Shown here piece by piece: positions 16,786 through 25,583 of a stretch of DNA of 64,000 nucleotides. The notes under the pieces were generated by a model. It saw only the letters and a list, made by a program, of their open reading frames with translations. It was not told the DNA's origin and ran no database searches. Where the stretch lies: assembly GCF_019740335.1 (NCBI RefSeq), contig NZ_JAHXZS010000001.1, positions 186,001 through 250,000 on the forward strand, in the 5' to 3' direction. Numbering within the stretch: position 1 is the first letter of the stretch; the number at the start of each line of letters is the position of its first letter. A program made the translations under genes and the position numbers. This DNA comes from Alteraquisediminimonas sediminicola. Its GTDB lineage: Bacteria > Pseudomonadota > Alphaproteobacteria > Sphingomonadales > Sphingomonadaceae.

Positions 16786-18283
16786 TTTCAAGGGTGGGCG
16801 GGCGTATCTGGGGATGCTGCTGCTGGGTGCGATGTCGTCGCTCGGCTTTGCGCCTTTGGGCTATTGGCCGCTGACATTATTGGCCTTGGCCTTGTTGATG
16901 GCTGCGGTGGAGGCCTCGGCCAATCAGCGGCAGGCCTTTGGTCGGGGTTGGCTGTTCGGCCTTGGACATTTCACCATCGGGTTGAACTGGATCGCAGGGG
17001 CGTTTCAGTTTCAAGATGCGATGCCGGTCTGGTTCGGCTGGGGCGCGGTGGTCGGATTATCGCTCTATCTCGCGCTTTTTCCCGCAGTGGTGGCAGGTCT
17101 CACTTGGCGCTTTGCCAAGGGGCGGTCTTTGAGTTTTCTCTTCCTTTTTGCCGCATCTTGGCTGGTCGCGGAATATATGCGTGCGAGCCTGTTTACCGGC
17201 TTTGCGTGGAATCCGATTGGCGTGATCGCGGTGGATCGCGCAAGCGTCGCGGCCTTGATTGGCACCTATGGTCTTGGCGCCATTGTGATATTGGCGGCCG
17301 GGGCGATGTGGCTCGCGTTGCGGCGCGATGGGCGGGGTGCGGTGATCGCGGCGTTTCTGCCCTTATTGGCGCTTGGCTATGGCGTGGAGGGGCGGGTGCC
17401 GCCTCGCCCAGTGGAGACGTCACATCGCCCGCTCATCCATATCGTCCAGCCGAATATCGGCCAGCAGGACAAATGGCGCGATGATTATGCGGCGCAGAAT
17501 TTTGCCCGACTGGCGCGATTGAGTGGTAGGACAGGGGCGGAACCCCGGCTGATTTTCTGGCCCGAAGCTGCGATTCCGGATTATCTAGAGGATGAACCTT
17601 GGGCGCGGGCGCGGATTGCGTCCCTGATCGGGCCGCGCGATGTGTTGCTCACAGGGGGCGTGTCGATTGTCTGGGGCAAGGACGATCAGGCGAAGGCCGC
17701 GCATAACAGCCTGTTTGCCGTTGATGGGCAGGGGCGATTGCGCGGGCGTTATGATAAGGCGCATCTGGTGCCATTTGGCGAATATCTGCCGATGCGGCCT
17801 TGGCTGTCGGCGATTGGCCTGTCGCGATTGGTGCCGGGCGATCTTGATTTCTGGCCGGGGCCGGGGGCGCAGTCTATCGATCTACCCGGTTTCGGGCGGA
17901 TGGGCGCGCAGGTCTGTTACGAGATCATCTTCTCCGGCCATGTGGTGGATCGGGCGCATCGGCCTGATTTCCTGTTCAATCCATCGAATGATGCGTGGTT
18001 TGGTTCATGGGGACCGCCGCAGCATCTGGCGCAGGCACGATTGCGCGCGGTCGAGGAGGCGATGCCGATCCTGCGTTCCACCCCCACCGGTATTTCGGCG
18101 GTGGTCGATGCGGAGGGGCGGATTATTGCTGCGTTGCCGTTCCGCAAGGCAGGCACCATCACGACCCATTTGCCGGCACCCGGCGCGCCCACGCTATTTG
18201 CGCAATTCGGCAATAGGCTTTCTTTCGGCCTTGCAATGATTTTGCTGCTGGCTGCGATTGCGTTGCGCAAGCGGACCCGCTAA
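16772..18283 (+). CDS. lnt: Apolipoprotein N-acyltransferase
   Basis: A 503-residue inner-membrane enzyme that N-acylates the cysteine of lipoproteins. About six membrane helices occupy residues 8-200, then a nitrilase-type domain follows with the catalytic triad: Glu in IFWPEAAIPDY (about 268), Lys in RYDKAHLVPFGEY (about 331) and Cys in GAQVCYEIIFSG (about 385). A last helix is at the C-terminus. It overlaps metC by 14 bases, and metK starts 53 bases later. In sphingomonads lnt commonly precedes metK and trmB, as here. Confidence 0.96.
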   Translation: MSLPDFKGGRAYLGMLLLGAMSSLGFAPLGYWPLTLLALALLMAAVEASANQRQAFGRGWLFGLGHFTIGLNWIAGAFQFQDAMPVWFGWGAVVGLSLYLALFPAVVAGLTWRFAKGRSLSFLFLFAASWLVAEYMRASLFTGFAWNPIGVIAVDRASVAALIGTYGLGAIVILAAGAMWLALRRDGRGAVIAAFLPLLALGYGVEGRVPPRPVETSHRPLIHIVQPNIGQQDKWRDDYAAQNFARLARLSGRTGAEPRLIFWPEAAIPDYLEDEPWARARIASLIGPRDVLLTGGVSIVWGKDDQAKAAHNSLFAVDGQGRLRGRYDKAHLVPFGEYLPMRPWLSAIGLSRLVPGDLDFWPGPGAQSIDLPGFGRMGAQVCYEIIFSGHVVDRAHRPDFLFNPSNDAWFGSWGPPQHLAQARLRAVEEAMPILRSTPTGISAVVDAEGRIIAALPFRKAGTITTHLPAPGAPTLFAQFGNRLSFGLAMILLLAAIALRKRTR

Positions 18284-18290
18284 AGGAGCG

Positions 18291-18312
18291 GACATAAGGA
18301 CTTCTTTATATC
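18291..18312. promoter_or_regulatory. Imperfect palindrome before metK, candidate methionine-regulon operator
   Basis: The arms ATAAGGA (18294-18300) and TCTTTAT (18303-18309) form the core. The outer GA (18291-18292) pairs with TC (18311-18312), so eight of ten arm positions are complementary. It lies 24 bases upstream of the metK ATG, where a repressor could act on an internal promoter. From memory it resembles AT-rich palindromes assigned to SahR-type regulators of methionine genes in Proteobacteria, but I could not check this. Confidence 0.4.
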
Positions 18313-18336
18313 TCCAACTCGCGAGGGTTTTTCTCG

Positions 18337-19542
18337 ATGCGTGCCAATTATCTCTTCACTTCTGAATCGGTTTCCGAAGGTCATCCAGACAAGGTTGCCG
18401 ACCAGATTTCCGATTCCATCGTCGATCTGTTCCTGTCCAAGGACCCGGAAGCGCGCGTGGCATGCGAAACCCTGACTACGACTCAATTGGTCGTGCTGGC
18501 GGGCGAAATTCGCTGCAAGGGCGTTTATGAAAATGGCGAATGGGCGCCGGGCGCATTGGCTGAAATCGAAGCGACCGTGCGTAACGTCGTGCGCGAAATC
18601 GGTTATGAACAGACCGGCTTCCATTGGCAGACCTTCCGTTTTGAAAATAATCTGCACGGCCAGTCGGCGCAAATCGCGCAGGGTGTCGATGCCAGCGGCA
18701 ACAAGGATGAAGGCGCGGGCGATCAGGGCATCATGTTTGGCTTTGCCTGTGATGAAACCCCGGATCTGATGCCGGCAACCTTGTATTACAGCCACAAGAT
18801 TCTCGAGCGGATGGCAGCGGATCGTCATTCCAAGGCGGCACCGTTTCTTGAACCTGATGCGAAAAGCCAGGTCACCTTGCGCTTTGAAAATGGCAAGCCG
18901 GTCGCTGCGACCGCGATTGTCGTATCGACCCAGCATGCCAAGGGCTATGACGAGGGCGCGAATGAAGCCGAACTTCACGCTTATGTGAAGAAGGTCGTGG
19001 CCGATATACTGCCTGCGAACCTGTTGTCGGCGGCGACCGAATATCACATCAACCCGACCGGCAGCTTTGAAATCGGCGGCCCGGATGGCGATGCGGGCCT
19101 GACGGGCCGCAAGATCATTGTCGACACTTATGGTGGCGCGGCCCCGCATGGCGGCGGCGCGTTCAGCGGTAAAGACCCGACCAAGGTTGATCGTTCGGCG
19201 GCTTATATCACGCGCTATCTGGCGAAGAACATTGTCGCTGCTGGCCTTGCCAAGCGCTGCACGATCCAGCTCGCTTATGCGATTGGCGTGTCCAAGCCCT
19301 TGTCGCTTTATGTCGATACCCATGGCACCGGCACCGTCGGCGATGATCAGTTGGAAAATGCGATCAAGGGGATCGAAGCTTTGGGCGGGCTGACCCCGCG
19401 TGGCATTCGCGTCCATCTTGGCCTCAACAAGCCGATCTATCGCAAGTCGGCGGCCTATGGTCATTTCGGCCGCAAGCCAGAGGGTGATTTCTTCCCTTGG
19501 GAACGCACCGATCTGGTTGATGCCCTGAAGGCTGCGCTTTAA
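18337..19542 (+). CDS. metK: S-adenosylmethionine synthetase
   Basis: The 401-residue enzyme makes SAM from methionine and ATP. The N-terminus [19 protein letters not shown], the methionine/ATP motif [17 protein letters not shown] (about residue 125) and the phosphate loop [19 protein letters not shown] (about 270) are intact. The length is slightly above the E. coli enzyme (384), as in other Alphaproteobacteria. A palindrome upstream may be an operator, and a clear terminator follows. Upstream sseA, metC and lnt may be partly co-transcribed with it. Confidence 0.98.
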   Translation: MRANYLFTSESVSEGHPDKVADQISDSIVDLFLSKDPEARVACETLTTTQLVVLAGEIRCKGVYENGEWAPGALAEIEATVRNVVREIGYEQTGFHWQTFRFENNLHGQSAQIAQGVDASGNKDEGAGDQGIMFGFACDETPDLMPATLYYSHKILERMAADRHSKAAPFLEPDAKSQVTLRFENGKPVAATAIVVSTQHAKGYDEGANEAELHAYVKKVVADILPANLLSAATEYHINPTGSFEIGGPDGDAGLTGRKIIVDTYGGAAPHGGGAFSGKDPTKVDRSAAYITRYLAKNIVAAGLAKRCTIQLAYAIGVSKPLSLYVDTHGTGTVGDDQLENAIKGIEALGGLTPRGIRVHLGLNKPIYRKSAAYGHFGRKPEGDFFPWERTDLVDALKAAL

Positions 19543-19554
19543 TCTGACTAAACT

Positions 19555-19591
19555 ATCACCCCTGTCTTCATCGGCAGGGGTGATGTGTTTT
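19555..19591 (+). terminator. Rho-independent terminator after metK
   Basis: ATCACCCCTG (19555-19564) pairs perfectly with CAGGGGTGAT (19575-19584) over a 10-base loop, followed by GTGTTTT. It starts 12 bases after the metK stop and separates metK from trmB. Confidence 0.85.
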
Positions 19592-19649
19592 CAGGTCAGG
19601 CGATGATCCCGGCTTGATCTGGATGCGTGACCGGGGCATGGGGCTGGCC

Positions 19650-20327
19650 ATGAACGATCCCACGACCCTGAACCGCCTTTATGGCCGCCGTGCTGGCCAC
19701 AAGCTCCGCAAGGGGCAGCAACAGCTGATCGATGAATTGTTGCCGCAGGTCGCGGTGCCTGATGGGCCGCTCGATTCCCAGACATTATTCGGCGATGATC
19801 GCCCGCTGCACCTCGAAATCGGCTTTGGGGCTGGCGAACATCTTGCGGGCCAAGCGATGATGCGGCCCGATCATGGCTTTATCGGGTGTGAGCCGTTTTT
19901 GAACGGCGTCGTCGGCGCATTGCTGCATATCGACGAAAATGAACTGACCAATGTGCGCCTGCATATGGGCGATGCGCTGGATGTGCTGTCGCGCCTGCCG
20001 GATGCATCGCTGGATCGCGCCTATTTATTGCATCCCGATCCTTGGCCCAAGGCGCGCCATGCGAAAAGGCGGATGATGAATCCCGGCCCGCTTGATCGCA
20101 TCGCGGCCAAGCTGAAGCCGGGTGGGGAGTTTCGTTTCGGCACCGATCACCCGATCTATGTCCGTTGGGCGATGATGCAGATGGGCAAGCGCACGGATTT
20201 CGAATGGCAGATCGACGATTGCCGCGATTTTCAGGTGCGCCCGGACGATTGGCCGGAAACGCGCTATGAGCGCAAGGCGCGGCGGATCGGCCATGAAGTC
20301 TGGTATTTCCGCTATATCCGCGTTTAA
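19650..20327 (+). CDS. trmB: tRNA (guanine-N7-)-methyltransferase
   Basis: A 225-residue SAM-dependent enzyme that makes m7G46 in tRNA. LNRLYGRRAGHKLRKGQQ is the usual sphingomonad N-terminus. The SAM motif HLEIGFGAGEHL (about residue 55), YLLHPDPWPKARHAKRR (about 125) and the C-terminal TRYERKARRIGHEVWYF are all typical. The ATG at 19650 has GGGG a few bases upstream; in-frame ATGs at 19623 and 19638 are alternatives. The stop overlaps the convergent AIM24-family gene by four bases. Confidence 0.94.
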   Translation: MNDPTTLNRLYGRRAGHKLRKGQQQLIDELLPQVAVPDGPLDSQTLFGDDRPLHLEIGFGAGEHLAGQAMMRPDHGFIGCEPFLNGVVGALLHIDENELTNVRLHMGDALDVLSRLPDASLDRAYLLHPDPWPKARHAKRRMMNPGPLDRIAAKLKPGGEFRFGTDHPIYVRWAMMQMGKRTDFEWQIDDCRDFQVRPDDWPETRYERKARRIGHEVWYFRYIRV

Positions 20328-21157
20328 TCGCCGCCGATCATATCGCCAATGACGCCCAAGGCGCTGCCTTCGCCCCGGTTTTGTCCGCCATTACTGCCGC
20401 TGGCGGCCAATATGCGGCCCGCAAGCCGGGAGAAGGGCAAGGACTGAATCCAGACATGGCCCGGACCGCGTAATCGGGCGAGGAACAGCCCTTCGCCACC
20501 GAATAATATGGATCGGACATTGCCAGCCCTGATCAGATCAAAGCTGACATCGGGCGTATAGGCGGCAAGGCAACCGGTATCGATATGGAGTTCTTCCCCC
20601 GGTTTCAGCTCGCGCTCAACCAGCGAACCGCCCATTTGCAGAAAGACCCAGCCATCGCCATCCAGTCGCTGCATGATGAAGCCTTCGCCGCCGAATAGGC
20701 CGGTCATGATCCGCTTTTGAAATTCGATGCCGATCGAAACGCCCTTGGCAGCGGCGAGAAAACTGTCCTTTTGACAAATGATCCGCCCGCCATAGTCGCT
20801 CAGTCGCAAGGGCTGGACCATGCCGGGGGTCGGGGCGGCAAAGGCGACACAGGCCTTGCCGGTGCCATGATGGGTAAAGACGGTGGTGAACAGACTTTCG
20901 CCGGTCAACAGCCTTTTGCCCGCGCCCAATAATTTGCCCATGAAATTATTATCGCTGGCTTGGCTGCCATCACCGAAAACGGTGGTCATTTCGATGCTGG
21001 CATCTTTCCAGATCATTGCGCCCGCTTCTGCAACCGCGCTTTCGCCCGGGTCCAGATCGATTTCGACGAACTGGAGTTCATAGCCTTTGACTTCAAAATC
21101 AATGTCGTCGGCGATGCCTGCGCTACGTTTGTGAACCCAAGGGTTGTTCGGTTGCAA
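20324..21157 (-). CDS. TIGR00266/AIM24 family protein
   Basis: A 277-residue all-beta protein of the AIM24/TIGR00266 family: DFEVKGYELQFVEIDLDPGE near the start, AGAMIWKD, GEGFIMQRLDGDGWVFLQMGG in the middle, then HIDTGCLAAYTPDVSFDL and LARLRGPGHVWIQSLPFSRLA. The C-terminal 30 residues are Gly/Ser rich. The family has unknown function (the mitochondrial relative affects inner-membrane organisation). It stands alone on the minus strand between trmB and gmk; 90 bases separate it from gmk and show nothing clear. Confidence 0.88.
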   Translation of the reverse strand: MQPNNPWVHKRSAGIADDIDFEVKGYELQFVEIDLDPGESAVAEAGAMIWKDASIEMTTVFGDGSQASDNNFMGKLLGAGKRLLTGESLFTTVFTHHGTGKACVAFAAPTPGMVQPLRLSDYGGRIICQKDSFLAAAKGVSIGIEFQKRIMTGLFGGEGFIMQRLDGDGWVFLQMGGSLVERELKPGEELHIDTGCLAAYTPDVSFDLIRAGNVRSILFGGEGLFLARLRGPGHVWIQSLPFSRLAGRILAASGSNGGQNRGEGSALGVIGDMIGGD

Positions 21158-21247
21158 TTCTATGCTCCATCAAAATAGTGGAAGGTGGGGCGTGATCTCC
21201 CCAGTCATAGATTTGAAACGTGAAAATAGATTTAAATGACTGTAATA

Positions 21248-21892
21248 TCAGCCGATCATCCCGCGCACGAAATCGACCAGACCGATATTGCGCGCGCGTT
21301 TCAGGCGTTCTGCCGCGAGAATGTGCCGGACCTTTTCAAGGCATGATGCGGCATCGTCATTGACCAGCACATAATCATATTCGGCCCAATGGCTGATCTC
21401 GCCCGCCGCTCGATCCATCCGGCCCTGAATGACGTCATCGCTATCGGTGCCGCGTCCGCGTAGGCGGCGTTCGAGTTCGGCCATGCTCGGCGGCAGAATG
21501 AACACGCGGACGAGATCGTCGCCTGCGGTGGCGTGCAATTGCTGGGTGCCTTGCCAGTCGATGTCGAACAGCACATCGCGGCCATCGGAGATGATCTGCT
21601 CAACGCCCGCGCGCGGCGTGCCGTAACGATTGCCGAATACATGTGCCCATTCGAGAAACTGATTGGCCTTTTCCATGTCCTCGAATTTTTCGGGCGTGAG
21701 AAAATGATAATGGACGCCGTCTTCCTCGCCGGGGCGCATCGCGCGCGTCGTGGCCGATACCGACATGCGGATTTCCTGATCCGTTTCGAGCAACATCCGG
21801 GAGATGGTTGATTTTCCGGCCCCGGACGGCGATGACAGGACGAACAACAGGCCGCGGCGACGAATGGGATTAGACGTGTCTTGCATGGCCAA
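21248..21892 (-). CDS. gmk: Guanylate kinase
   Basis: A 214-residue enzyme that phosphorylates GMP to GDP. The P-loop SSPSGAGKST (about residues 20-29), the GMP-binding SVSATTRAMRPGE and GVHYHFLTPEKFE, and the lid region RGTDSDDVIQ are all present. The start MAMQDTSNP could also be the second Met two codons in. It is divergent from the DUF2585 gene, with 57 bases between the starts. Confidence 0.97.
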   Translation of the reverse strand: MAMQDTSNPIRRRGLLFVLSSPSGAGKSTISRMLLETDQEIRMSVSATTRAMRPGEEDGVHYHFLTPEKFEDMEKANQFLEWAHVFGNRYGTPRAGVEQIISDGRDVLFDIDWQGTQQLHATAGDDLVRVFILPPSMAELERRLRGRGTDSDDVIQGRMDRAAGEISHWAEYDYVLVNDDAASCLEKVRHILAAERLKRARNIGLVDFVRGMIG

Positions 21893-21949
21893 AGCTGATG
21901 GATTGAACTCGCCTCTGGGTCAAGTCTTTGGGGATCGGAAGGAAGCGCA

Positions 21950-22525
21950 TTGGCGGGGATCAGCAAAACAGCAATAGGTTGGCGTTGGTGGTTGGCGGCA
22001 TTCGCTGTGGCGGGCGTGTGTCTTGGTATCTTGTTGGCGATGCACCGCCCACCGATCAGCACGGATGGCACAATCCTTTTATGGTATGGATCGGTCAATG
22101 GGCCTGGAAATAGCCAGCATATCGCAGATTGGTACACGCTCAGCCATATCATACATGGGATGCTCTTTTTTGGCGGGCTGTATGTGGTGGCGCGGCGCCT
22201 CCCGCTTGGCGCGCGATTGGTATTGGCGGTGATGATGGAAGGCGGGTGGGAAATCCTCGAAAACTCACCATTCATTATCGACCGCTATCGTTCGGTCACG
22301 CTTGGCTATGGCTATAGCGGGGACAGCATCATCAACAGCATGTGCGATATAGTCTGGATGAGCCTCGGCTTTCTGATCGCGGCGCGGCTGCGCTGGCCAT
22401 ATACGGTCGCGCTGGCCATATTGCTGGAACTTGTGGCGCTGGTCGCCATTCGCGACAATCTGACGCTCAATATCCTGATGCTGGTCTATCCATTGGAGGC
22501 TGTCAGGGTCTGGCAGGCAGGCTGA
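21950..22525 (+). CDS. DUF2585 (UPF0314) family membrane protein
   Basis: A 191-residue protein with an N-terminal membrane helix (about residues 12-30), a conserved soluble part containing STDGTILLWYGSVNGPGNSQHIADWY and SHIIHGMLFFG, the acidic motif EGGWEILENSPFIIDRYR, and two to three further helices. These are hallmarks of DUF2585, found in Alphaproteobacteria and of unknown function. It starts with TTG at 21950, preceded by a GGAAGG purine stretch. DUF1285, nudix and cca genes follow on the same strand. Confidence 0.85.
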   Translation: MAGISKTAIGWRWWLAAFAVAGVCLGILLAMHRPPISTDGTILLWYGSVNGPGNSQHIADWYTLSHIIHGMLFFGGLYVVARRLPLGARLVLAVMMEGGWEILENSPFIIDRYRSVTLGYGYSGDSIINSMCDIVWMSLGFLIAARLRWPYTVALAILLELVALVAIRDNLTLNILMLVYPLEAVRVWQAG

Positions 22526-22567
22526 TACGGGCTTGGCAATTGCGGCAACTCATGCGAGGGCGTGACC

Positions 22568-23137
22568 ATGGCAAATAACACGGCACCGATTGATATTGCG
22601 ACCATGTCCCTTGCTCAAATCGCGCAAGCCGTGGCGGACAAGCGCCTGCCGCCGGTCGACCAATGGAACCCGCCGCATTGCGGCCACAGCACGATGCAGA
22701 TCAAGCCGGATGGGACATGGTTTCATGAAGGTACGCCCATCGGACGGGCGGCGATGGTCAAATTGTTTTCAACGATTTTGCGGCGCGAACCGGATGGCGG
22801 ATATGTCCTCGTCACCCCGGTGGAAAAACTCGATATCGATGTCGACGATGTGCCGTTCATCGCGGTTGAGGTGAACAGCGAGGGGGAAGGGGCCAAACGT
22901 CGCCTCGCGTTTCGGACCAATGTCGATGATGTCGTGATCGCCGGGCCGAACAACCCCTTACGCTTTGTCGAAGCAGAAGATGGCCCACGCCCCTATGTGA
23001 TGGTGCGCAATGGGCTGGAAGCACGGATCGCCCGTCCGGTCTATTATGAATTGGCGCAGATGGCGATTGATGATGGTCATGACCCGATCGGCCTTTGGAG
23101 TGATGGCGCGTTTTTCCCGCTGGAGCCGGATGCGTGA
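22568..23137 (+). CDS. DUF1285 domain protein
   Basis: A 189-residue cytosolic protein. QWNPPHCGHSTMQIKPDGTWFHEGTPIGR is the DUF1285 opening, and LVTPVEKLDIDVDDVPFIAVEV and RNGLEARIARPVYYELAQMA follow. The function is unknown; a structure of this family shows a two-domain fold possibly used in sensing. The ATG at 22568 has GAGGG at good distance; a GTG two codons upstream is possible. The stop overlaps the nudix GTG start (GTGA), indicating coupling in a DUF1285-nudix-cca operon, which is a common alphaproteobacterial order. Confidence 0.9.
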   Translation: MANNTAPIDIATMSLAQIAQAVADKRLPPVDQWNPPHCGHSTMQIKPDGTWFHEGTPIGRAAMVKLFSTILRREPDGGYVLVTPVEKLDIDVDDVPFIAVEVNSEGEGAKRRLAFRTNVDDVVIAGPNNPLRFVEAEDGPRPYVMVRNGLEARIARPVYYELAQMAIDDGHDPIGLWSDGAFFPLEPDA

Positions 23138-23736
23138 CGCTGGAGGCTCGGATCAGGGCAGCGCTTGCCCATCAGGATTATGACGCGCGTCTGTTGAAGC
23201 TCGGCGATCAACATCTGATACCCGGCGAACCCCAAATTACACTCACCCCGGCGGCGGTGCTGGTCGGTCTGGTCGACCGCAACCGGCCAACGGTGTTACT
23301 GACCCAGCGCACCGGGCATTTGTCCAATCACGCTGGGCAGGTCGCCTTTCCGGGGGGCAGGGTCGATGCGGGCGATGCGGATGTGATCGCGGCAGCGCTG
23401 CGCGAGGCGGAAGAAGAGGTCGGGCTGTCGCGTGAGCATGTGACGGTCGTCGATATTGTCGAACCCTATCGCACCGTGACCAACTTCCTCGTGACGCCGG
23501 TGGTCGCCGCCATCTCGCCCGATATGGTCGTGAAGGCACATCCGGGCGAGGTCGCGGATATTTTCGAGGTGCCGACGGATGTCATTCTCGACCCTGCCAG
23601 TTTCAAGCTGCAACAGGTGCATTGGCAGGGCCGGGCACGCGAATATTATGAGCTGATCTGGAATGACCGACGCATCTGGGGCGCGACGGCGGCCATGTTG
23701 GTTAATCTGGGGCATCGTATGGCAGGCCGGTTATGA
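23134..23736 (+). CDS. CoA pyrophosphatase (Nudix hydrolase, NudL type)
   Basis: A 200-residue Nudix protein. The CoA-diphosphatase-specific motif LLTQRTGHLSNHAGQVAFPG precedes the Nudix box, GGRVDAGDADVIAAALREAEEEVGL, whose glutamates bind metal. Such enzymes split CoA or acyl-CoA into 3',5'-ADP and phosphopantetheine. The GTG start overlaps the DUF1285 stop, and the stop overlaps the cca ATG (ATGA), so all three are translated together. Confidence 0.92.
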   Translation: MTLEARIRAALAHQDYDARLLKLGDQHLIPGEPQITLTPAAVLVGLVDRNRPTVLLTQRTGHLSNHAGQVAFPGGRVDAGDADVIAAALREAEEEVGLSREHVTVVDIVEPYRTVTNFLVTPVVAAISPDMVVKAHPGEVADIFEVPTDVILDPASFKLQQVHWQGRAREYYELIWNDRRIWGATAAMLVNLGHRMAGRL

Positions 23737-24929
23737 AATTACCTTTGCATGTGATTGAAGGCCGGGAAGGCCTGGCGGGGTTGCTGGAGCTATTAGGCGC
23801 GAGTGAGGGCCAGATCCGCTTTGTCGGCGGGGCAGTGCGCGATGGGATGCTGGGGCATCAGGTCGCGGACATCGACTGCGCCACCTTGTTGATGCCGGAT
23901 GCGGTGATGGAGCGGTTGCAACGCGCAGGCGTCAAGGTCGTGCCGACCGGCATCGAACATGGGACGGTGACGGCGGTGCTACCATGGGGGCCGGTGGAGG
24001 TGACGACGCTTCGGCGCGATGTGTCCACCGACGGTCGCCGCGCCACGATTGCCTATAGCAATAATTGGCATGAAGACGCCTCTCGCCGCGATTTCACGAT
24101 CAACGCGCTTTATGCCGATCCCTTGACGCTGGAGATAACCGATTTCTTTGGCGGGCTGGAGGATTTGGCGGCGCATCGGGTGCGGTTCATTGGCGATCCG
24201 TTGACGCGAATTGCCGAGGATCATCTGCGGATATTGCGCTTCTTTCGCTTTTACGCCCGCTTTGCCTATGGCGCGCCGGATGCGGACGCACTGGCGGCGT
24301 GTATTGCCCGCGCCAATGATCTGATGGCGCTCTCGCGTGAACGCATCGCGATGGAATTGCTGGCGCTGCTGCGCTTGCCCGATCCGGGGGCAACGGTCGA
24401 GTTGATGGAAAATATCGGCATTTTTCGCCCGGTATTGCCGGAAATTTTGGCGGATGGTGTTGCGCGACTGCGGGACGTTATCGCATTGGAAGCGGCATGC
24501 GGCATTGTGCCGGATGCGGTGCGGCGGTTGACGGCACTCTTGCCGCCCGATCCCGGCTTGGCGGAACAGGTCGCGCAAAGGTTGAAACTGTCCAATGCGC
24601 AGCGCAAGCAGATGATGCTGGCGGCGGGCTGGGGAGAGGCATTCCCTCAAGACCCGCGCGCGCTTGGCTGGACCTATGGGGCGGAAAGCGCCATCGACCG
24701 ATATCTACTGTCCGGGGATGTAGGGGCGGATGCGGCGATTGCGCTGCTCGCTTCATGGTCGCGCCCGGTGTTTGTGCTGACCGGCAAGGACATTATCGCG
24801 CGTGGGGTACGCCCCGGCCCGGATGTCGCAAGACTGTTGCAGGCGGTCGAACGCCAATGGGTGGCCGAAGGCTTTCCGACGCGCGATAGGCTGGACCGGA
24901 TCGCGGATATGTTGGTGACGGGGCGCTAG
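23733..24929 (+). CDS. cca: CCA tRNA nucleotidyltransferase / poly(A) polymerase family
   Basis: A 398-residue class II nucleotidyltransferase. The motif RFVGGAVRDGMLGHQVADIDCAT (about residues 29-52) has the metal-binding DxD, RRDFTINALY (about 116) is the second conserved block, and IAEDHLRILRFFRFYARF (about 170) is the nucleotide-recognition helix. It adds or repairs the 3' CCA of tRNAs; in this group poly(A) polymerase is the alternative. It overlaps the nudix gene by four bases and converges on the Tad-type operon, nine bases apart. Confidence 0.94.
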   Translation: MKLPLHVIEGREGLAGLLELLGASEGQIRFVGGAVRDGMLGHQVADIDCATLLMPDAVMERLQRAGVKVVPTGIEHGTVTAVLPWGPVEVTTLRRDVSTDGRRATIAYSNNWHEDASRRDFTINALYADPLTLEITDFFGGLEDLAAHRVRFIGDPLTRIAEDHLRILRFFRFYARFAYGAPDADALAACIARANDLMALSRERIAMELLALLRLPDPGATVELMENIGIFRPVLPEILADGVARLRDVIALEAACGIVPDAVRRLTALLPPDPGLAEQVAQRLKLSNAQRKQMMLAAGWGEAFPQDPRALGWTYGAESAIDRYLLSGDVGADAAIALLASWSRPVFVLTGKDIIARGVRPGPDVARLLQAVERQWVAEGFPTRDRLDRIADMLVTGR

Positions 24930-24938
24930 GCAAACTGT

Positions 24939-25583
24939 TCAACGCGGCGCCAGGCAGGTCAAAATAGAGGTGTTGGACGCATTTTTGATGGCCTGATCTG
25001 TCCGTTCGCGCACACCGGAAACGGCGAGATACCTTATTGTCCGAGCCCCATAGATATCAAAGGGGATCAAGCGCTGATAATCATAGACCAATTCGACAAA
25101 CATGACGGCCGACCCTGTGGGCGCAATGATTTTTCGTCCTTTCGGACCAACACCCTCCAGCAGCGTGTTATCTGCCGCTCCACTGCCCTGAAAGCCATAG
25201 CTGGAGAATATGCTCTTCGCGCCAAAGCATCGTTGCCAGCGGATCCATTGGCCAGTGCTCTTCGGGTTCATTTCAACGCTGGAAAGGATTACGATTCCGT
25301 TGGCTGAAAATTTGATTTTCTTACCCAGCATATCGGCGCCGAGCATGATCTCCTTGACATCGGCCTCGTCGATGGACGTACGGACGCGACCGGCACTATT
25401 GGCAACTTGCGATGCCATGTTCGACAGGATCAAATGGGTGGTGGCAAGGTTGATCGTTTCCAACCCGAACAGACCGACCCCCACCAGCAAAGGTATGGAC
25501 AGGGCGAATTCGGTAAAGGCCAGGCCAGACCGATCCGCCAGCAGACGGCGCAACAAGCTGCGGTATGGGAAGAAGCGGGTCAT
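24939..25583 (-). CDS. TadE/TadG-like pilus assembly protein
   Basis: A 214-residue pseudopilin-like protein. After a basic N-terminus comes RSGLAFTEFALSIPLLVGVGLF (about residues 17-40), the TadE-type prepilin peptidase region with a glutamate followed by a membrane helix. The rest is polar and exported. The ATG at 25583 overlaps the stop of the upstream TadE gene (ATGA); an ATG two codons upstream is also possible. It is last in a three-gene minus-strand TadG-TadE-TadE set. No tadA, tadB, tadC or cpaABC genes are in the window. Confidence 0.8.
   Translation of the reverse strand: MTRFFPYRSLLRRLLADRSGLAFTEFALSIPLLVGVGLFGLETINLATTHLILSNMASQVANSAGRVRTSIDEADVKEIMLGADMLGKKIKFSANGIVILSSVEMNPKSTGQWIRWQRCFGAKSIFSSYGFQGSGAADNTLLEGVGPKGRKIIAPTGSAVMFVELVYDYQRLIPFDIYGARTIRYLAVSGVRERTDQAIKNASNTSILTCLAPR

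Noticed and set aside
14752-16791. 679-codon open frame antisense to sseA and metC
   Set aside because: It lies wholly opposite two well-supported genes, has no recognisable domain, and has the Arg/His/Gly-rich look of a shadow frame in GC-rich DNA.
18284-18336. SAM riboswitch before metK
   Set aside because: Only 53 bases separate lnt from metK and no known SAM or SAH aptamer core could be matched; a protein operator is more likely.
18280-19464. 394-codon open frame antisense to metK
   Set aside because: metK is unmistakable, and the antisense peptide shows no motif and no start context.
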